Shown here piece after piece: positions 51,096 to 61,491 of a stretch of 64,000 nucleotides of DNA (position 1 is the first letter of the stretch; every line of letters starts with the position of its first letter). A program made the position numbers and the translations under genes. The DNA is taken from assembly GCA_000181795.3 (NCBI GenBank), contig CM012953.1, forward strand, positions 9,049,083-9,113,082, given 5' to 3'. The notes beneath the pieces were generated by a model. That model was not told where the DNA came from. It searched no databases and saw only the letters and a program-made list of their open reading frames with translations. This DNA is from Trichinella spiralis. Lineage: Eukaryota; Nematoda; Enoplea; Trichinellida; Trichinellidae.

Positions 51096-51901
51096 ATGGA
51101 TGCACCAAGTGAACAATCACCGGCAATGAACGACTCAAGCAGAACGATGAACAACCGGAAGAGACCAACTGCGACATACGACTCTGAAATGATATCCTTA
51201 ACACATGGGATGGATCGGTTGCAAGCTCATTGCACCAGAGCAACCGACATGGAAGCTATCCGCGAAGTGTCCACAGCGTTAGAGCGGACAGAGCAACGCT
51301 TTTTCGATTCACGGCAACTTCGGTTGAATGGCATCCTGAAATAAGAGAGATCAGAAGCGATCGTCGAATTTGACGAGCTAGCTGCTAAGCTCCTGGCCAT
51401 ATAACACTGAGCCGATGAATTGCTGTCAACTGCTGAGACACCATCGTCGACCGTGACAACCCAGTCCCGGGTGAAGAACAGTTTGTTTAGCTCAATAATG
51501 CTGATCCCGAAATTACCAACTTACGATGGAGACGTTCTCCAATTCAAGGGCTTTTGGGATCAATTCGAGGCTACGGTGCATCGCTGAGAAGATCTACAAA
51601 ATAACACTAAATTGATGTATCTGCGATCCTGTTTGAGTGGGGCAGCACGGCAAGCAATTGACGGTATAATCACTTCTGCCGAGAACCACCCGGCAGTAGT
51701 GCAGCTCCTACTCGACTGCTTCTACAGAGCATCAGATATACTAGACGCACACATACTTGAGATCCTCAACATGAAACACGATGTCATCAAAGAAAGAGAA
51801 CTACAGCAGCTAGACTCAGCTTATGCTTTAGCTGCCTATGTTAAAGACAGAGCAAAACAGTGCAAGTTCAAACCAGAGGGCTGGAAAACTCATCCCTGTT
51901 A
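51096..51901 (+). pseudogene. BEL/Pao retrotransposon gag, interrupted by stops
   Basis: The frame starts at ATG 51096 (MDAPSEQSPAMNDSSRTMNN) immediately after the primer-binding site. It encodes the Gag region typical of BEL/Pao elements (DUF1759-type): LIPKLPTYDGDVLQFKGFWD, then LQNNTKLMYLRSCLSGAARQ, then AAYVKDRAKQCKFKPEGW. In-frame stops occur at about 51342, 51403, 51409 and 51585, so no full Gag can be made. No protease or reverse transcriptase follows. Sequence after 51901 up to about 52390 holds nothing I can assign. Confidence 0.85.
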
Positions 51902-52399
51902 ACTATCTGCCCAGGGAATCCCTGATTGTTGTAAATGTTGATGTCTAATTGGTATTGATTTTTATATTGCAAAAGATGAGATACCGGCGAGACGCTAATT
52001 CGACACTATGAATCTAGAGGATTTGTTTGAAGAACTACAGCCAACTTTGGAACAAAGTGTAGTAATTGTTTCCCTGCCGTTACTTCTCTAGTTCTGTGCG
52101 CCTTATTCATCCTTGTAATAAATTGTTTTTCACTGGTTATTTGTCTCCGGTTGTAGCTGACAGATTAGCGCGAACTCATCAAACTATTGTGACAATGGCT
52201 ATGCAACAAGCAGATAAACAATTTATTTATTGAATTACAAATATACAAAGGAAACGAATCTTTTCGTTGATATCTTCGAGCAGCACTTCTTTACTGCACT
52301 ACTGTACCTTGAATCTTTTAGACTTAGACGTACTCGTCAAGACTGAGTCCTTCTCTACTAGTTTTATTTTCATAGAGCTTATTTATATGAAATCCTGAA

Positions 52400-52860
52400 A
52401 ACCATGATGGCAAACATCTCTCCCAGTATCCACCCATCTACGGAGCTCTTTCCATAATGAAATTTCATTGGATACGATGGGACATAATTTCACCAACCAT
52501 ATTATCAACCTTTGTCCAATTGCTTAAACGATCAAAAATTGTCAGACTGTAATATTCAAGGCTTACCTTGGCGTGCTGAAAGCGTCATAATGCTTGTAGA
52601 AGTCGTGGTGTTGTCATCTCAGATACAACTTCTAAATGCACTGCCCAAGTTCTCATACAAGTGAACGAAAAGATATAATTCTTATTCACTCTTTCTTCGG
52701 CGCGTCCGGCCAGATCTAAGCCTGTATTTTCAAACGACCGTTTAACACAAATCCGAACTACTGAGAAAAAAGCTATTTTTGCAAACGATCTCGAATTTAT
52801 TCGTGTGCAGCAAGGGTAGGAATGCACTGGATGGTCCGAATTTTTGCTTGCATTCTTCAA
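52400..52860 (-). pseudogene. BEL/Pao integrase fragment, opposite strand to the gag
   Basis: On the - strand, FENTGLDLAGRAEERVNKNY then FSFTCMRTWAVHLEVVSEMT then PRLLQAL matches the integrase core of BEL/Pao polyproteins around the first catalytic Asp (PFENTGLDFAGP... type). After a stop at about 52585, further - strand blocks (WTKVDNMVGEIMSHRIQ, then MERAPWMGGYWER in shifted frames) match the later part of the same domain. Frames are broken repeatedly. It lies in the opposite orientation to the adjacent gag, so it is either another copy or the result of an inversion. Confidence 0.78.
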
Positions 52861-52964
52861 TTGCTTGTTAGAAATACTCTTCCCGTTGAATGATAATGGC
52901 GTAGGTTTTCACTGCATACTTATGGCGCCATGATATTGGTTCTCTCAAACTTTTCATTGCCTCA

Positions 52965-53075
52965 AATTATTCCGTTTTGATTAGCTGCAATATTTATTTT
53001 ATTGGTACAAATGTTTTGAATGCATAACAATTGATTACGCAACATTAGTATACTTGATGTCAAGTTTGTCAAATG
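52965..53075 (-). repeat. Degenerate MULE terminal repeat of the first 3'-end copy
   Basis: The sequence from GATTAGCTGCAATATTTATT through GATTACGCAACATTAGTA is a diverged copy of the terminal repeat at 54117-54205 (GATTAGCTGTAATATTTTTT ... GATTACGTAACTTTAATAGT). Its position downstream of the transposase tail at 53413 mirrors the second copy. Confidence 0.6.
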
Positions 53076-53412
53076 CAGTTGTATTTACATTCATATATTT
53101 TAATGACAGCTTTTAGTAATCAATGTAATACAATTAGTTATTTAAAAATTAAAACTTAAAATTAAGTTTTTTATTTCATTATGGTAACTAAATGAAGTTT
53201 AATGAAATGAGATAGCAGTAGGTCAAACACATCAAAAGAATTTTTATTTTTCAACGCCCAGCAACTATATCGACAGTAAATAAGAGAATGACATAGTAAA
53301 TAATAGATGATAGCAACAGTAAATAAAATAAACAAGTGATCAACAATAGCAAATAGAAACAATGAAAAATGAAAAAAACAATCAATAATACAAAACCACT
53401 TGGAAGGCGGCA

Positions 53413-53959
53413 TTAAATCAGCTCCGGCGTTATGTACATTAATGCTTCAAGCAACTGCTCCAGGGTACGACTACCGTTGGTATATTCACAGGTATATTGT
53501 GCAACTCGTTGTTGCTTTTCAGCATAAACCTTGTTTACCCGTCTTAAGTCACCAACGGTAGCGTTTCCTGATAGCACTTGTTGAATCAGGGTGTCCATCA
53601 CACCCTGTTCCGCTATCAGGAGCTGGAGTAGTTCATATAACCCGTTATGACCGTTACCCGCTTTTCTGTTGAGCCGATTATGCCAATCTTCCAAGTGGTT
53701 ATTCGTCCTAATATTTACATTATGGACATTCCAAAGCGGCAGTCTTTCATCGGTCATCCACTCCTGCCGAAAATATTGAAATAAGGCTAATAAATTACCC
53801 ATAGTGCCTGTTTCAAGCAGGCTAACATCAGTATCAACTTGCGGTACAGGGAGGAAAGCGGTGGCCAGGAGCATTCTTATCTTTCTTTTTGTCTGTCCTT
53901 CAGTTCTATCTTGTTTTCAGTCCCAGCTCACCGACTTTCCTATGTATGTACCGCCGGGC
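53413..53959 (-). pseudogene. MULE transposase C-terminal part, copy 1 (5'-truncated)
   Basis: A 153-codon open - strand frame (53874-53413) encodes the C-terminal third of the transposase: LFQYFRQEWMTDERLPLWNV, then NIRTNNHLEDWHNRLNRKAG, then AEQGVMDTLIQQVLSGNATV, then ALMYITPELI at the end. It is largely collinear with copy 2 (54613-55063) but is not interrupted. Upstream, 53875-53945 matches the intron of copy 2, including a donor-like GTGAGCTGGG. Homology stops at about 53959, exactly where the terminal repeat of copy 2 begins, and the catalytic N-terminal half is gone. This suggests that copy 2 inserted into or recombined at copy 1. Confidence 0.8.
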
Positions 53960-54225
53960 AAAAGTGGGATGCTTCTAAGCGGTCTAAATCCGAGGGGGTC
54001 CCACTTTTCAACGCGTCTCATTATTGGTCGTTCACCACGCTATTTTATTGGGCCGTCGAGTCGTTGTCTTATTAGTTTTCCTTATCTAATTGCTCATTGA
54101 TTCAAATCTTTCCCTTGTGATTAGCTGTAATATTTTTTCATTTCATTGGTTCAGATATTCCATTTTGGATTACGTAACTTTAATAGTAGTGACGTAACAT
54201 TAATTATGGAAATATTCATTGTTCA
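53960..54225 (-). repeat. MULE terminal repeat of copy 2
   Basis: Begins AAAAGTGGGAT at 53960 and includes a second GGTCCCACTTTT at about 53998, then CATTATTGGTCGTT and CGCTATTTTATTGGG. It matches the terminus at 1570-1854 (inverted relative to this one) and the one at 63546-63694 (same orientation). The outer ~45 bases form a small internal inverted repeat of AAAAGTGGGA and TCCCACTTTT. Confidence 0.75.
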
Positions 54226-54514
54226 AAATTGTTTGAAGTTGTCATTCATTGAAATGTTATTTAAATATATTATCTGTGGTGAAGTTCATACTTTTTCATG
54301 ATCAGCATTCCCGAAAATAATTTATCATTATTCTATTTTATTGCACAAGTGACGTTACATCAAATGCGATAGCAATAATTCAGAAAAAAACAATACAAAA
54401 AGTTAGTGATTTTCATTTTTCACTAGCCAGCAGCTGCAGCAACAGTAAAGAACAGCCAGCAGCAACAACAGGCATGAACGGCATTAACAAAATGAAAACA
54501 ACAAAAAAGCAAGA

Positions 54515-54597
54515 AAGTAAATAATACAATACAATACAATACAATATATAATACAATACAATACAATGCAATACAATACAGTAAAATACAATCCACC
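54515..54597. repeat. (ATACA)n pentanucleotide microsatellite inside MULE copy 2
   Basis: About 80 bases of ATACA units with few interruptions in the 3' noncoding part of copy 2. The corresponding place in copy 1 (about 53270-53340) holds an unrelated AT-rich spacer, so the microsatellite expanded after the copies separated. Confidence 0.85.
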
Positions 54598-54612
54598 ACT
54601 TAGAAGGCGGCA

Positions 54613-56311
54613 TTAAATCGGCTCCGGCGTTATATACATTAAAGCTTCTAGGAACTGCTCCAGCGTTCGTCTACCGTTGGTGTATTCACCCGTATATTGT
54701 GCAACCTGTCGTTGCTTTTCAGCATAAACTTTGCTTACGCGTCTTAAGTCACCAACGGTAGCGTTTCCTGATAGCACTTTTTGAATCAGGGTGTCCATCA
54801 CACCTTATTCTGCTATCAGGATCTGGAGCAGCTCATACAACCTGTTGATTTTTAGCCGCTTTTCTGTTGAGCTGATTGTGCCAACCTTCCAAGTGATTAT
54901 TGGTTCTGATATTTACATTATATACATTCCAAAGCGGCAGTCGCTCATCGGTCATCCACTCCTGCCGAAAATATTGGAATAAAGCTGCCAGGCTACCCGT
55001 AATGCCTGTTTCAAGCAGCCTAACAGCGGTATCAACTTGCGGTATAGGAGGAAAGCGGTTCATTATTTTTCATATTTTACTTTTTTCTTGATTCTTCTTC
55101 TGTTCTATATCGTGTTTTCAGTCAACTCACTGACTTTTTTGTTCCGCCTGGCAGAAGTGGAAGTAGCAGCTCTGTACCCGCGTATTCGGGAAGTAACCCC
55201 GAATTGCAGGTATCAGGGCTGTTTCAAAATCACAGATAATGGTATGTGGATTAAGGTCGACCTCCAGAACTGCCGCTTTGTCTATTAAAGCTTGAAAAAT
55301 ATACCCGTACGTTCCAATATCTTTACCCGTACATAAACAATAGACTGCTGGCACCAGCTTACCCGCCACAAAGGCATGGATGGTAAACAATTGTTCATAC
55401 CAGTATAATACAACCTTGAATGTGCCATCCATGCCCCAGGTTTTCACGGCTGCCAGTAGTCTAATGATATCGGCCATCGAAAAGATCAGGATATGCTTTG
55501 ACGCACACTGCCACAATAAAAAATTTTCACCGGCCTTCGTTGTTCTGAAGGGGACAGGGATTTGCAGGTCCCAACGATGTTCAGGCAGTTTTAGGCAGCG
55601 CTTTGACCGGTGGCTGTACATCATGGACTTTACCCGTTTAGCAGCCAGAAAATAGTCAGATGTTGATGGCTCAGCGGACGCGGCGAAAGCTTCTTCATCG
55701 TAAATGGCGGGGGTTTCGTTTCTTTCACGCTTCGCTTTCACAAAACCGCTTTTACCATTTTGTACCCCAAGTGCGGATCGAATGGGCATGCTTCGACGAT
55801 TGGTCTGCCTGAGCACCGCTGTTACATCCAGGTTTGTGGTTAGTCCACCTTCGCACCTTTTCTTTTCCTGTACCAAAACAAATTCTTTATAAAAAAGTAC
55901 ATATTTAGTATTTTCAAAGGACATACTCGCTACGCCACAATCTCCAATTTTTCAACCGTTTGCCAGTATATCTCAATTTGTACGCCCTGCTTTCATACAC
56001 AAGAGACGTACCACCGCAACGGTTTGTTACAAGACGTAACTTAGGAAAATCAGACTTCAACTCGTGGCACCAAAAAATGTAGCAATGGCAAGGAGCACTA
56101 CACTTTTTATAACAATCAGGTTCCAATACTGACTGTAGTTCTTTGCGCCTTACTCGAACTTTTCGACTGCATTTCACCAGTTGCAACATCAATCCCAAAT
56201 CATTGTCAACTTCAGCACCATTTCCATTGAAATATATATCCAGCAGTTGTCCATCTCGTTCAAGTACAATTTTCATATGCCAGAAAGCAGGAAGTTGGTT
56301 TTTAATTTTCT
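54613..56311 (-). pseudogene. MULE transposase copy 2 with FLYWCH-like domain and a captured PSMD9 piece at its 5' end
   Basis: From 5' to 3' on the - strand: 56311-56165 is ~90% identical to PSMD9 (end of last intron plus exon 5). From ATG 56276 the open frame continues without a break into TE sequence (CSRKVRVRRKELQ) and a FLYWCH-like domain (RLVTNRCGGTSLVYESRAYK, KNWR). The frame stops at 55914 and resumes shifted in 55924-55127 (KKRCEGGLTTN). There the MULE catalytic domain is clear: TWGMDGTFKVV (first Asp), IICDFETALIPAI (second Asp) and SCYFHFCQAE (C...H motif). After an apparent intron at about 55127-55039 the C-terminal part follows (55063-54833, 54801-54613) with another frame break. 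At least two frameshifts make it inactive. The FLYWCH Trp/Cys lies exactly at the break. Confidence 0.85.
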
Positions 56312-57596
56312 TGTTTATTTCCTTGTGATGGCTGCTGCGCTATGCCATAATCTTTGGCAGTTTATTTGCTTTAGCCATCATTTGCTGTTCTAATCGAAAG
56401 ATCAGTTTAACATCAGCCAACTTGTTTGCCATTGTAACGACCCGCTTAGCGGGGTCGTCTGATTCGTTTCCTCCGGGTCCGCTCCAGTTCGCCCGCCGTG
56501 CACACGCTTAACAACGGCTAGTTAAGTTCCGACACGTCGGGTCATGCGGGTCTGTCGCCAGAAGACAACCGCGGCTTTCGCCGGCGGCATCTTTGAACTG
56601 GGCGGGATGGGAGAATTTATTGGCGCGGCTCTGCGTCTGCCTCAGCTGGACCTGCAATTAGCAACGCCACCGTACAGCCATTGTTGTTACACATGCATCA
56701 TCATGTGGCTAGCTAAATCATTATCTGATATAGGAGAAAAATATTTGCTACAGTTCTATTTTCAACATCTCCAGTAAAAACGGCTCAACCAAATGCTGAA
56801 GCCGACTTAGTGTAACAGTCCTCACCAGTCGGTGACGTTCGTTTTGTTCCGGATCCGGCTGAAGAAGAGGCAGAACAGCGGACTTCATTTCCTTCTCACG
56901 GCACCACCGATGCATTTATATTACAGTAGAAAACAAGTTTGCACTTGATTAATAAAATGGGCTCGTTGCATCAGAATAAACAACTGCAATAATGATCGCT
57001 TTTGTTCCGCCAATTCATGCGAAACCTCTGATGGTCAGGAAGTGAATTGTAGGTATGGATGTTAGCGGCAACAAGTTATAGCGAGTGCCTACTAGACACA
57101 GACGGCATGCATGAGCTCGATTCCCATCAATGCTTCATCACTTGGCTCTTTTCATTTGGCTCACTTGGCTTCGGACACAGTTCGACATCAGCAGTCTTTA
57201 TTACTCTTGCTCATCGCTTCACTTAAATTTACTGCTCTGACGATGACGTGATACCGGGTTTATATAGCAGGCGGAGGCCGGCCACGGAGGGAGGTCGCTG
57301 AAACAGGCCGCCGAGCTGACCTAGATATTGCTAGCCGAGGCATTAATATATTGCCCAAGTGGTGCCGCTTCGGGCGCAACGTGACAACCTGTGAATTGAG
57401 TGGAACAAAGGATACAGCTATCACTCCTAATTTTACTCTTGGATGTATTTTTATTATTAAAAATGTTTTAATTAATAATTGTGCTGATTTGATCATCAAA
57501 TTATACAAAAACCTGCTTCTCTATAAATTACAAAAATACAAACTTGATTATCATTTATACTGTACTATGTAACGAAGTTGTTTGAAGTTATCAAAA
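56312..57596. other. Gap between MULE copy 2 and PSMD9, partly GC-rich
   Basis: 56430-57340 is GC-richer and starts with a perfect palindrome-like GACCCGCTTAGCGGGGTC at 56438. A TATA-like GGGTTTATATAGCAGGCGG lies near 57257. No coding sequence is recognised. This resembles an LTR or unknown element (compare the GACGACCCGC block near 13920). The last ~250 bases are AT-rich and presumably carry the PSMD9 promoter. Confidence 0.4.
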
Positions 57597-58384
57597 ATGG
57601 TTAATGTGATGAGAGAAATAGTGTTTAAGTGGATGAAACGAAATGACGAAAAGTGTATGGAACTTCAAAGATTGATATCCGAGTTGAAATCAGTAAAAAA
57701 CGACTGCTGTTTTTGCTTATTTTTTATGTATATTATTTTATAGAGAGGCTTCAATCTTGGAAATTTATATGTTGATGAAAATGACTATCCACGCAGTGAT
57801 ATTGACAACATCGTTCGTCGCATACGATGTATTGTAGTTTTGTTTGTTTTTATATTTTATTTTTAGGTTAATTAATTTTGTTTAGGCCTTCAAACGGAAA
57901 TTAGGGATGTGGGCGAAAAGATGTGTGAAGAATGGATTGACATGCATAATAAACGTATTGCCCGTTTAATCTGTGAAATGAGCCCATTCGCAGTTGTTGA
58001 TGAAGTATTGCCAAATTCCACTGGTGAAGTGATGGTTAGTTGACAATGTTTTCTTTAAAAAAAAATTTTTTTTCATTAATTTTAATTTAGGGTTTGAAAA
58101 AGCATGACAAACTGTTTCGCATTGGTGAATTTAAAGTTGAAGATTTTGAAAGTTGTGATAACATTGTCGAACTTTTGGAAAATGCGGTAAGCATGTGCAG
58201 TAAACAAGAAAATTAAAAACCAACTTTTTCTGCTTTCCAGCATAATATGAAAATTGTACTTGAACGAGATGGAGAACTGCTGGATATATATTTCAATGGA
58301 AATGGTGCTGATGTTGACAATGGTTTGGGACTGACATTACGACTGGTGGAACGCTTTCCATTAATAACTATGGAAAGTCCATAA
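57597..58384 (+). CDS. PSMD9: 26S proteasome non-ATPase regulatory subunit 9 (assembly chaperone p27/Nas2)
   Basis: Five exons, 57597-57692, 57744-57828, 57886-58034, 58091-58186 and 58241-58384, with consistent phases (0, 1, 0, 0) and GT-AG introns, give 189 residues. The N-terminal helical part contains FKWMKRNDEKCMELQRLISE and the hallmark VDENDYPRSDIDNIVRRIRC, LQTEIRDVGEKM. The C-terminal PDZ domain reads FAVVDEVLPNSTGEVMGLKK, then DKLFRIGEFKVEDFESCDNI, then KIVLERDGELLDIYF, GLGLTLRLVERFPL. PSMD9/Nas2 binds the ATPase Rpt5 while the proteasome base assembles. Length is slightly under the ~200-220 usual. Exon 5 and the end of intron 4 are duplicated in MULE copy 2. Confidence 0.92.
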
Positions 58385-58727
58385 CTAGCAGTATTTTTCT
58401 TACTCAAGTGTCAAAGCAGTAAAATTATATTATTTGAAATTTTATAAAAAAAATTTTTTCTCAAGAAAGCATGTGTTTTCGATATGGCTTGCAGCTAAGT
58501 CTGCAATTCTCTCGTTAAAAATAATAATGTACTCTTTTTTCTCACCTTTGCATATTTCAGTTATAAATTTGTAGATCTCGCGTCGTGCAAAATGTCATAT
58601 AGTTTAATAGGAAAAGATGAATTTTCGGTATGTGTATTGCGTTGTGAGGGAAGTGATTATGAGCACTTAAATCAGCAAAATTTCACAAACAAAAGTGAAC
58701 AGAGCACACATCCGTATGCATTGTTGG

Positions 58728-61491
58728 TCAGAGAAAGTTTCCGTTCACCAGCGCAGATGGTTCGCGTGATTTTTCGGGCAAAGGTACCTTGTCGAGAATA
58801 TTATCCGCTTCTTTGTCAGCGGTTGTGGAATTATCATCAACGGTCGAAAGTGATTGTTGTTCAATATGGTTTTGGCTTTCAATTTCAAAATTTTGCTGCT
58901 GCTGATGCTGCTTTGCGTTGAAATTCAAACGTTGCAGTTTCTCTTTAAGCCGATTGATCGTCTCGATTTGTACTTCCATTTGACATTCCAAATGTCTGTT
59001 GTACAAATTGATCGCGTCCAACTGATTTCGTTGTTGCTGATTTTGCACAACCACCGCCTGCAAAAATGGCAACACCTTTTGCCTGAGCGATTCGGACTCT
59101 TCTTTGGAATTTGCCTCCGAATCCCGTGCTAACAGCTTCTGAGCAGTTTCGATCCACTTCATCCGAATCGTCAGCGCACTTTCTTCACGTTCCTGCAAGG
59201 TGACCCTCTGCTGGAGTGTATTCATCAGTTCCATTGTGCTTTCGTAATTGGTGATGGCAGTTTTCAGCTTTGCCGACGTAACTTTTTCCCTCTCTTCGGC
59301 AGCTTTCAATCTACCCCTCACCTCTTTGCACTGACCACTCAGTTCGTCGACGATTTCCTTCAACGACTGGCATTCAGCAGATTTTTCCTCGATTGTTATC
59401 TACAAATTGATGCATATTCAAATGGATTGGTTTCAATTGAATTTCGCACATCAATCAATATATATATATATATATACAAACTGTTCATCTTATCACCTCT
59501 GAACATTCCAACTGAGTTTCAGTTTCTAATAGTTTACGTTCCATTTCGGTCATTTTTTTCAAATAGCTCTCCTTTTCCTGAAGAGAAAATTATTAATAAT
59601 CGATTAAAATTACAGAAAATTTTTTTGACAAATATACTTGTCTGAAAGATTCCATCTCGTTGGCAATAATTTCACAAATCTTACGATCGCGGTCGTTTAA
59701 CGTTTGCTTGTGTTGAATAAATTCAAGGCGACTTTTCAGTTCTTCAACATTGAGCTTCAAAAATCAACACAATAAAGTAGATAAATGAAATGCAAACTAT
59801 TTTACACTTTACACTTGACTTTACCTTTTCCATATTTTCCACAGAATCTTCTGGAAAATTGTCATCAGGCGCGCAGGTTGAATTGTCAATTTTTTCAACG
59901 CAACACTTTGGACATAGACTCTATATTTGCATTGCATTTCAAAAAACTTCATTAAAATATTCTTTGAAAAGAACCTCTACTTACAATTGTAGGCGCATTT
60001 TCAAATTCAAGCAGACGAAATTCAAGCAGTTCATTCGCTTCGATCAATTCATCAATTTGTATTTGTTGCTTCTCCTTGGAAGGTTGAAGAATGTTAATAC
60101 GATCCCGAAGCTCTTTGACCAGATTCCACAGCTTTTGTCTTTCCTCTTCCCAACCAGATTCGACACTGTTTCGAGATTCGTTCAGTGAACAAATTTTGAA
60201 CGGTATCACAATGTTGTCGTCGTAGTTCTTTTCCAAAGAATTTCCATATTCAAGTCGTCTACATCGAAGACTATTTTCTAAATCTTGATCTTTCAAAATC
60301 TGAAATTTCGTATACACATGGTGAACAGAACGGTAACGTTTAAATTCTCCCTTTTTTATTTTGTATTATCAATATATTATTTTCATTCATCCTCTTACCG
60401 ATACTTGATCGTGCGGTAGAGTTTCAAAAGACTGAGAACTGTAAGAGAATACAGAATCTGATGTAGAATGATTTTCAAGTTCATTCCAGTTGAATGAATG
60501 GGATTTTCTTGTTCGATTGATTACTCGAAGAAGAACTTCAACTTTTCTTTCCTTGTCCTACAACGGAACGAAATTCCATTAATCTGCCTTCAACACTGAC
60601 TGACTAATGAACACATACAGCAACAAGTTGTTTATACGTGGCGATGGTTTTACAATATTGTACATTTAAATTTCTCAATCGTTGCAATTCTTCTTCTTTG
60701 TCCGCAGTTAATTTGCGCTGTTTCAGACGACAGCATTCTGCTGATATTTTCTCCAAACATTGTTTCTGTAATTTTAAAAAAGCAAAATTATGAAATTATT
60801 CAACTTTTTTTAATTTGTAAAATAATCATTATCTGAATACATTTTACAAATTTAAACACTGAATAAAATTTACACGTGCGTATTGAGATTGTGCAAATGA
60901 AAACTATAGCAGATACCATAGCAGCCAGATCATCTTGACTTTGCTTCAATTTGTCTTCATAATGCTTCGTTTCATACGCGATTACTGTTTTAATTTTTCC
61001 TTGATATTTTTTGTTGTTCTTCATTAAGGTTTTTTGTGTTTTCTCTAGCTCTTTGATTTTCTTATTCTGAAAGTTTACGTTTTAATCCAATGAAAACAAA
61101 ATTTCTATGATGAATGCAATATGATTATCAGAATTATTGCAAAGGAAATGTACCATCACCAACAACGGGATGAATTTCGGGAAATTATTTAAAATAAAAA
61201 GAAAAATTACCGTTTCCGCTTTATTTTGTATTAGTTGTGAATTAATTTCTTCAGTACGTTTAAGTTGTTCTTCAAGTTCGTTGATCTTGTGCTGCCAGCG
61301 CATCTTTTCTTTTTGATGCTCTTCTTTCGTAATCTTCAACGAATGCAAAATAAATTATCATAATTTAAGAATATTACTGCAAAACAATTTTGAAATCTTT
61401 AAACATATTCAAAGGTACATACCATGCACAAGCTTACAGAATACATTGGGATGCTGAAATCATTTGCTCGATTGAATCTGCTCAAATCCAT
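58728..61491 (-). CDS. Coiled-coil protein of unknown function
   Basis: Start ATG at 61491 (MDLSRFNRANDFSIPMYSVS), splice after LCM (GTATGT) to ITKEEHQKEKMRWQHKINEL, and about nine further exons to the stop at 58728. Almost the whole chain is predicted heptad-repeat coiled coil, for example INELEEQLKRTEEINSQLIQ, LRDRINILQPSKEKQQIQID, EANELLEFRLLEFENAPTI, MTEMERKLLETETQLECSE and QRVTLQEREESALTIRMKWI. A short linker (SLCPKCCVEKIDNSTCAPDD, about 59900-59870) has a C-x2-C-C cluster between coils. The last exon (59399-58728) has a His/Gln-rich run near NAKQHQQQQNFEIE. Such proteins usually act at centrosomes, cilia or as Golgi/motor adaptors. I do not recognise the family. It is convergent with PSMD9 and 343 bp from it. 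Confidence 0.72.

Noticed and set aside
51063-51140. A tRNA gene on the - strand at the BEL primer site
   Set aside because: Only the 3' half is present. The pairing 5' acceptor strand, D-arm and anticodon arm are missing, and its position between LTR and gag fits a primer-binding site.
50425-52170. Possible second LTR, because AACCGGAGACAAA occurs near 50440 and in reverse complement near 52150
   Set aside because: The shared stretch is only about 13 bases, in inverted orientation, with no flanking similarity.
58592-58921. 109-codon open frame on the + strand after PSMD9
   Set aside because: It overlaps the well-supported last exon of the coiled-coil gene on the other strand and has no homology of its own.
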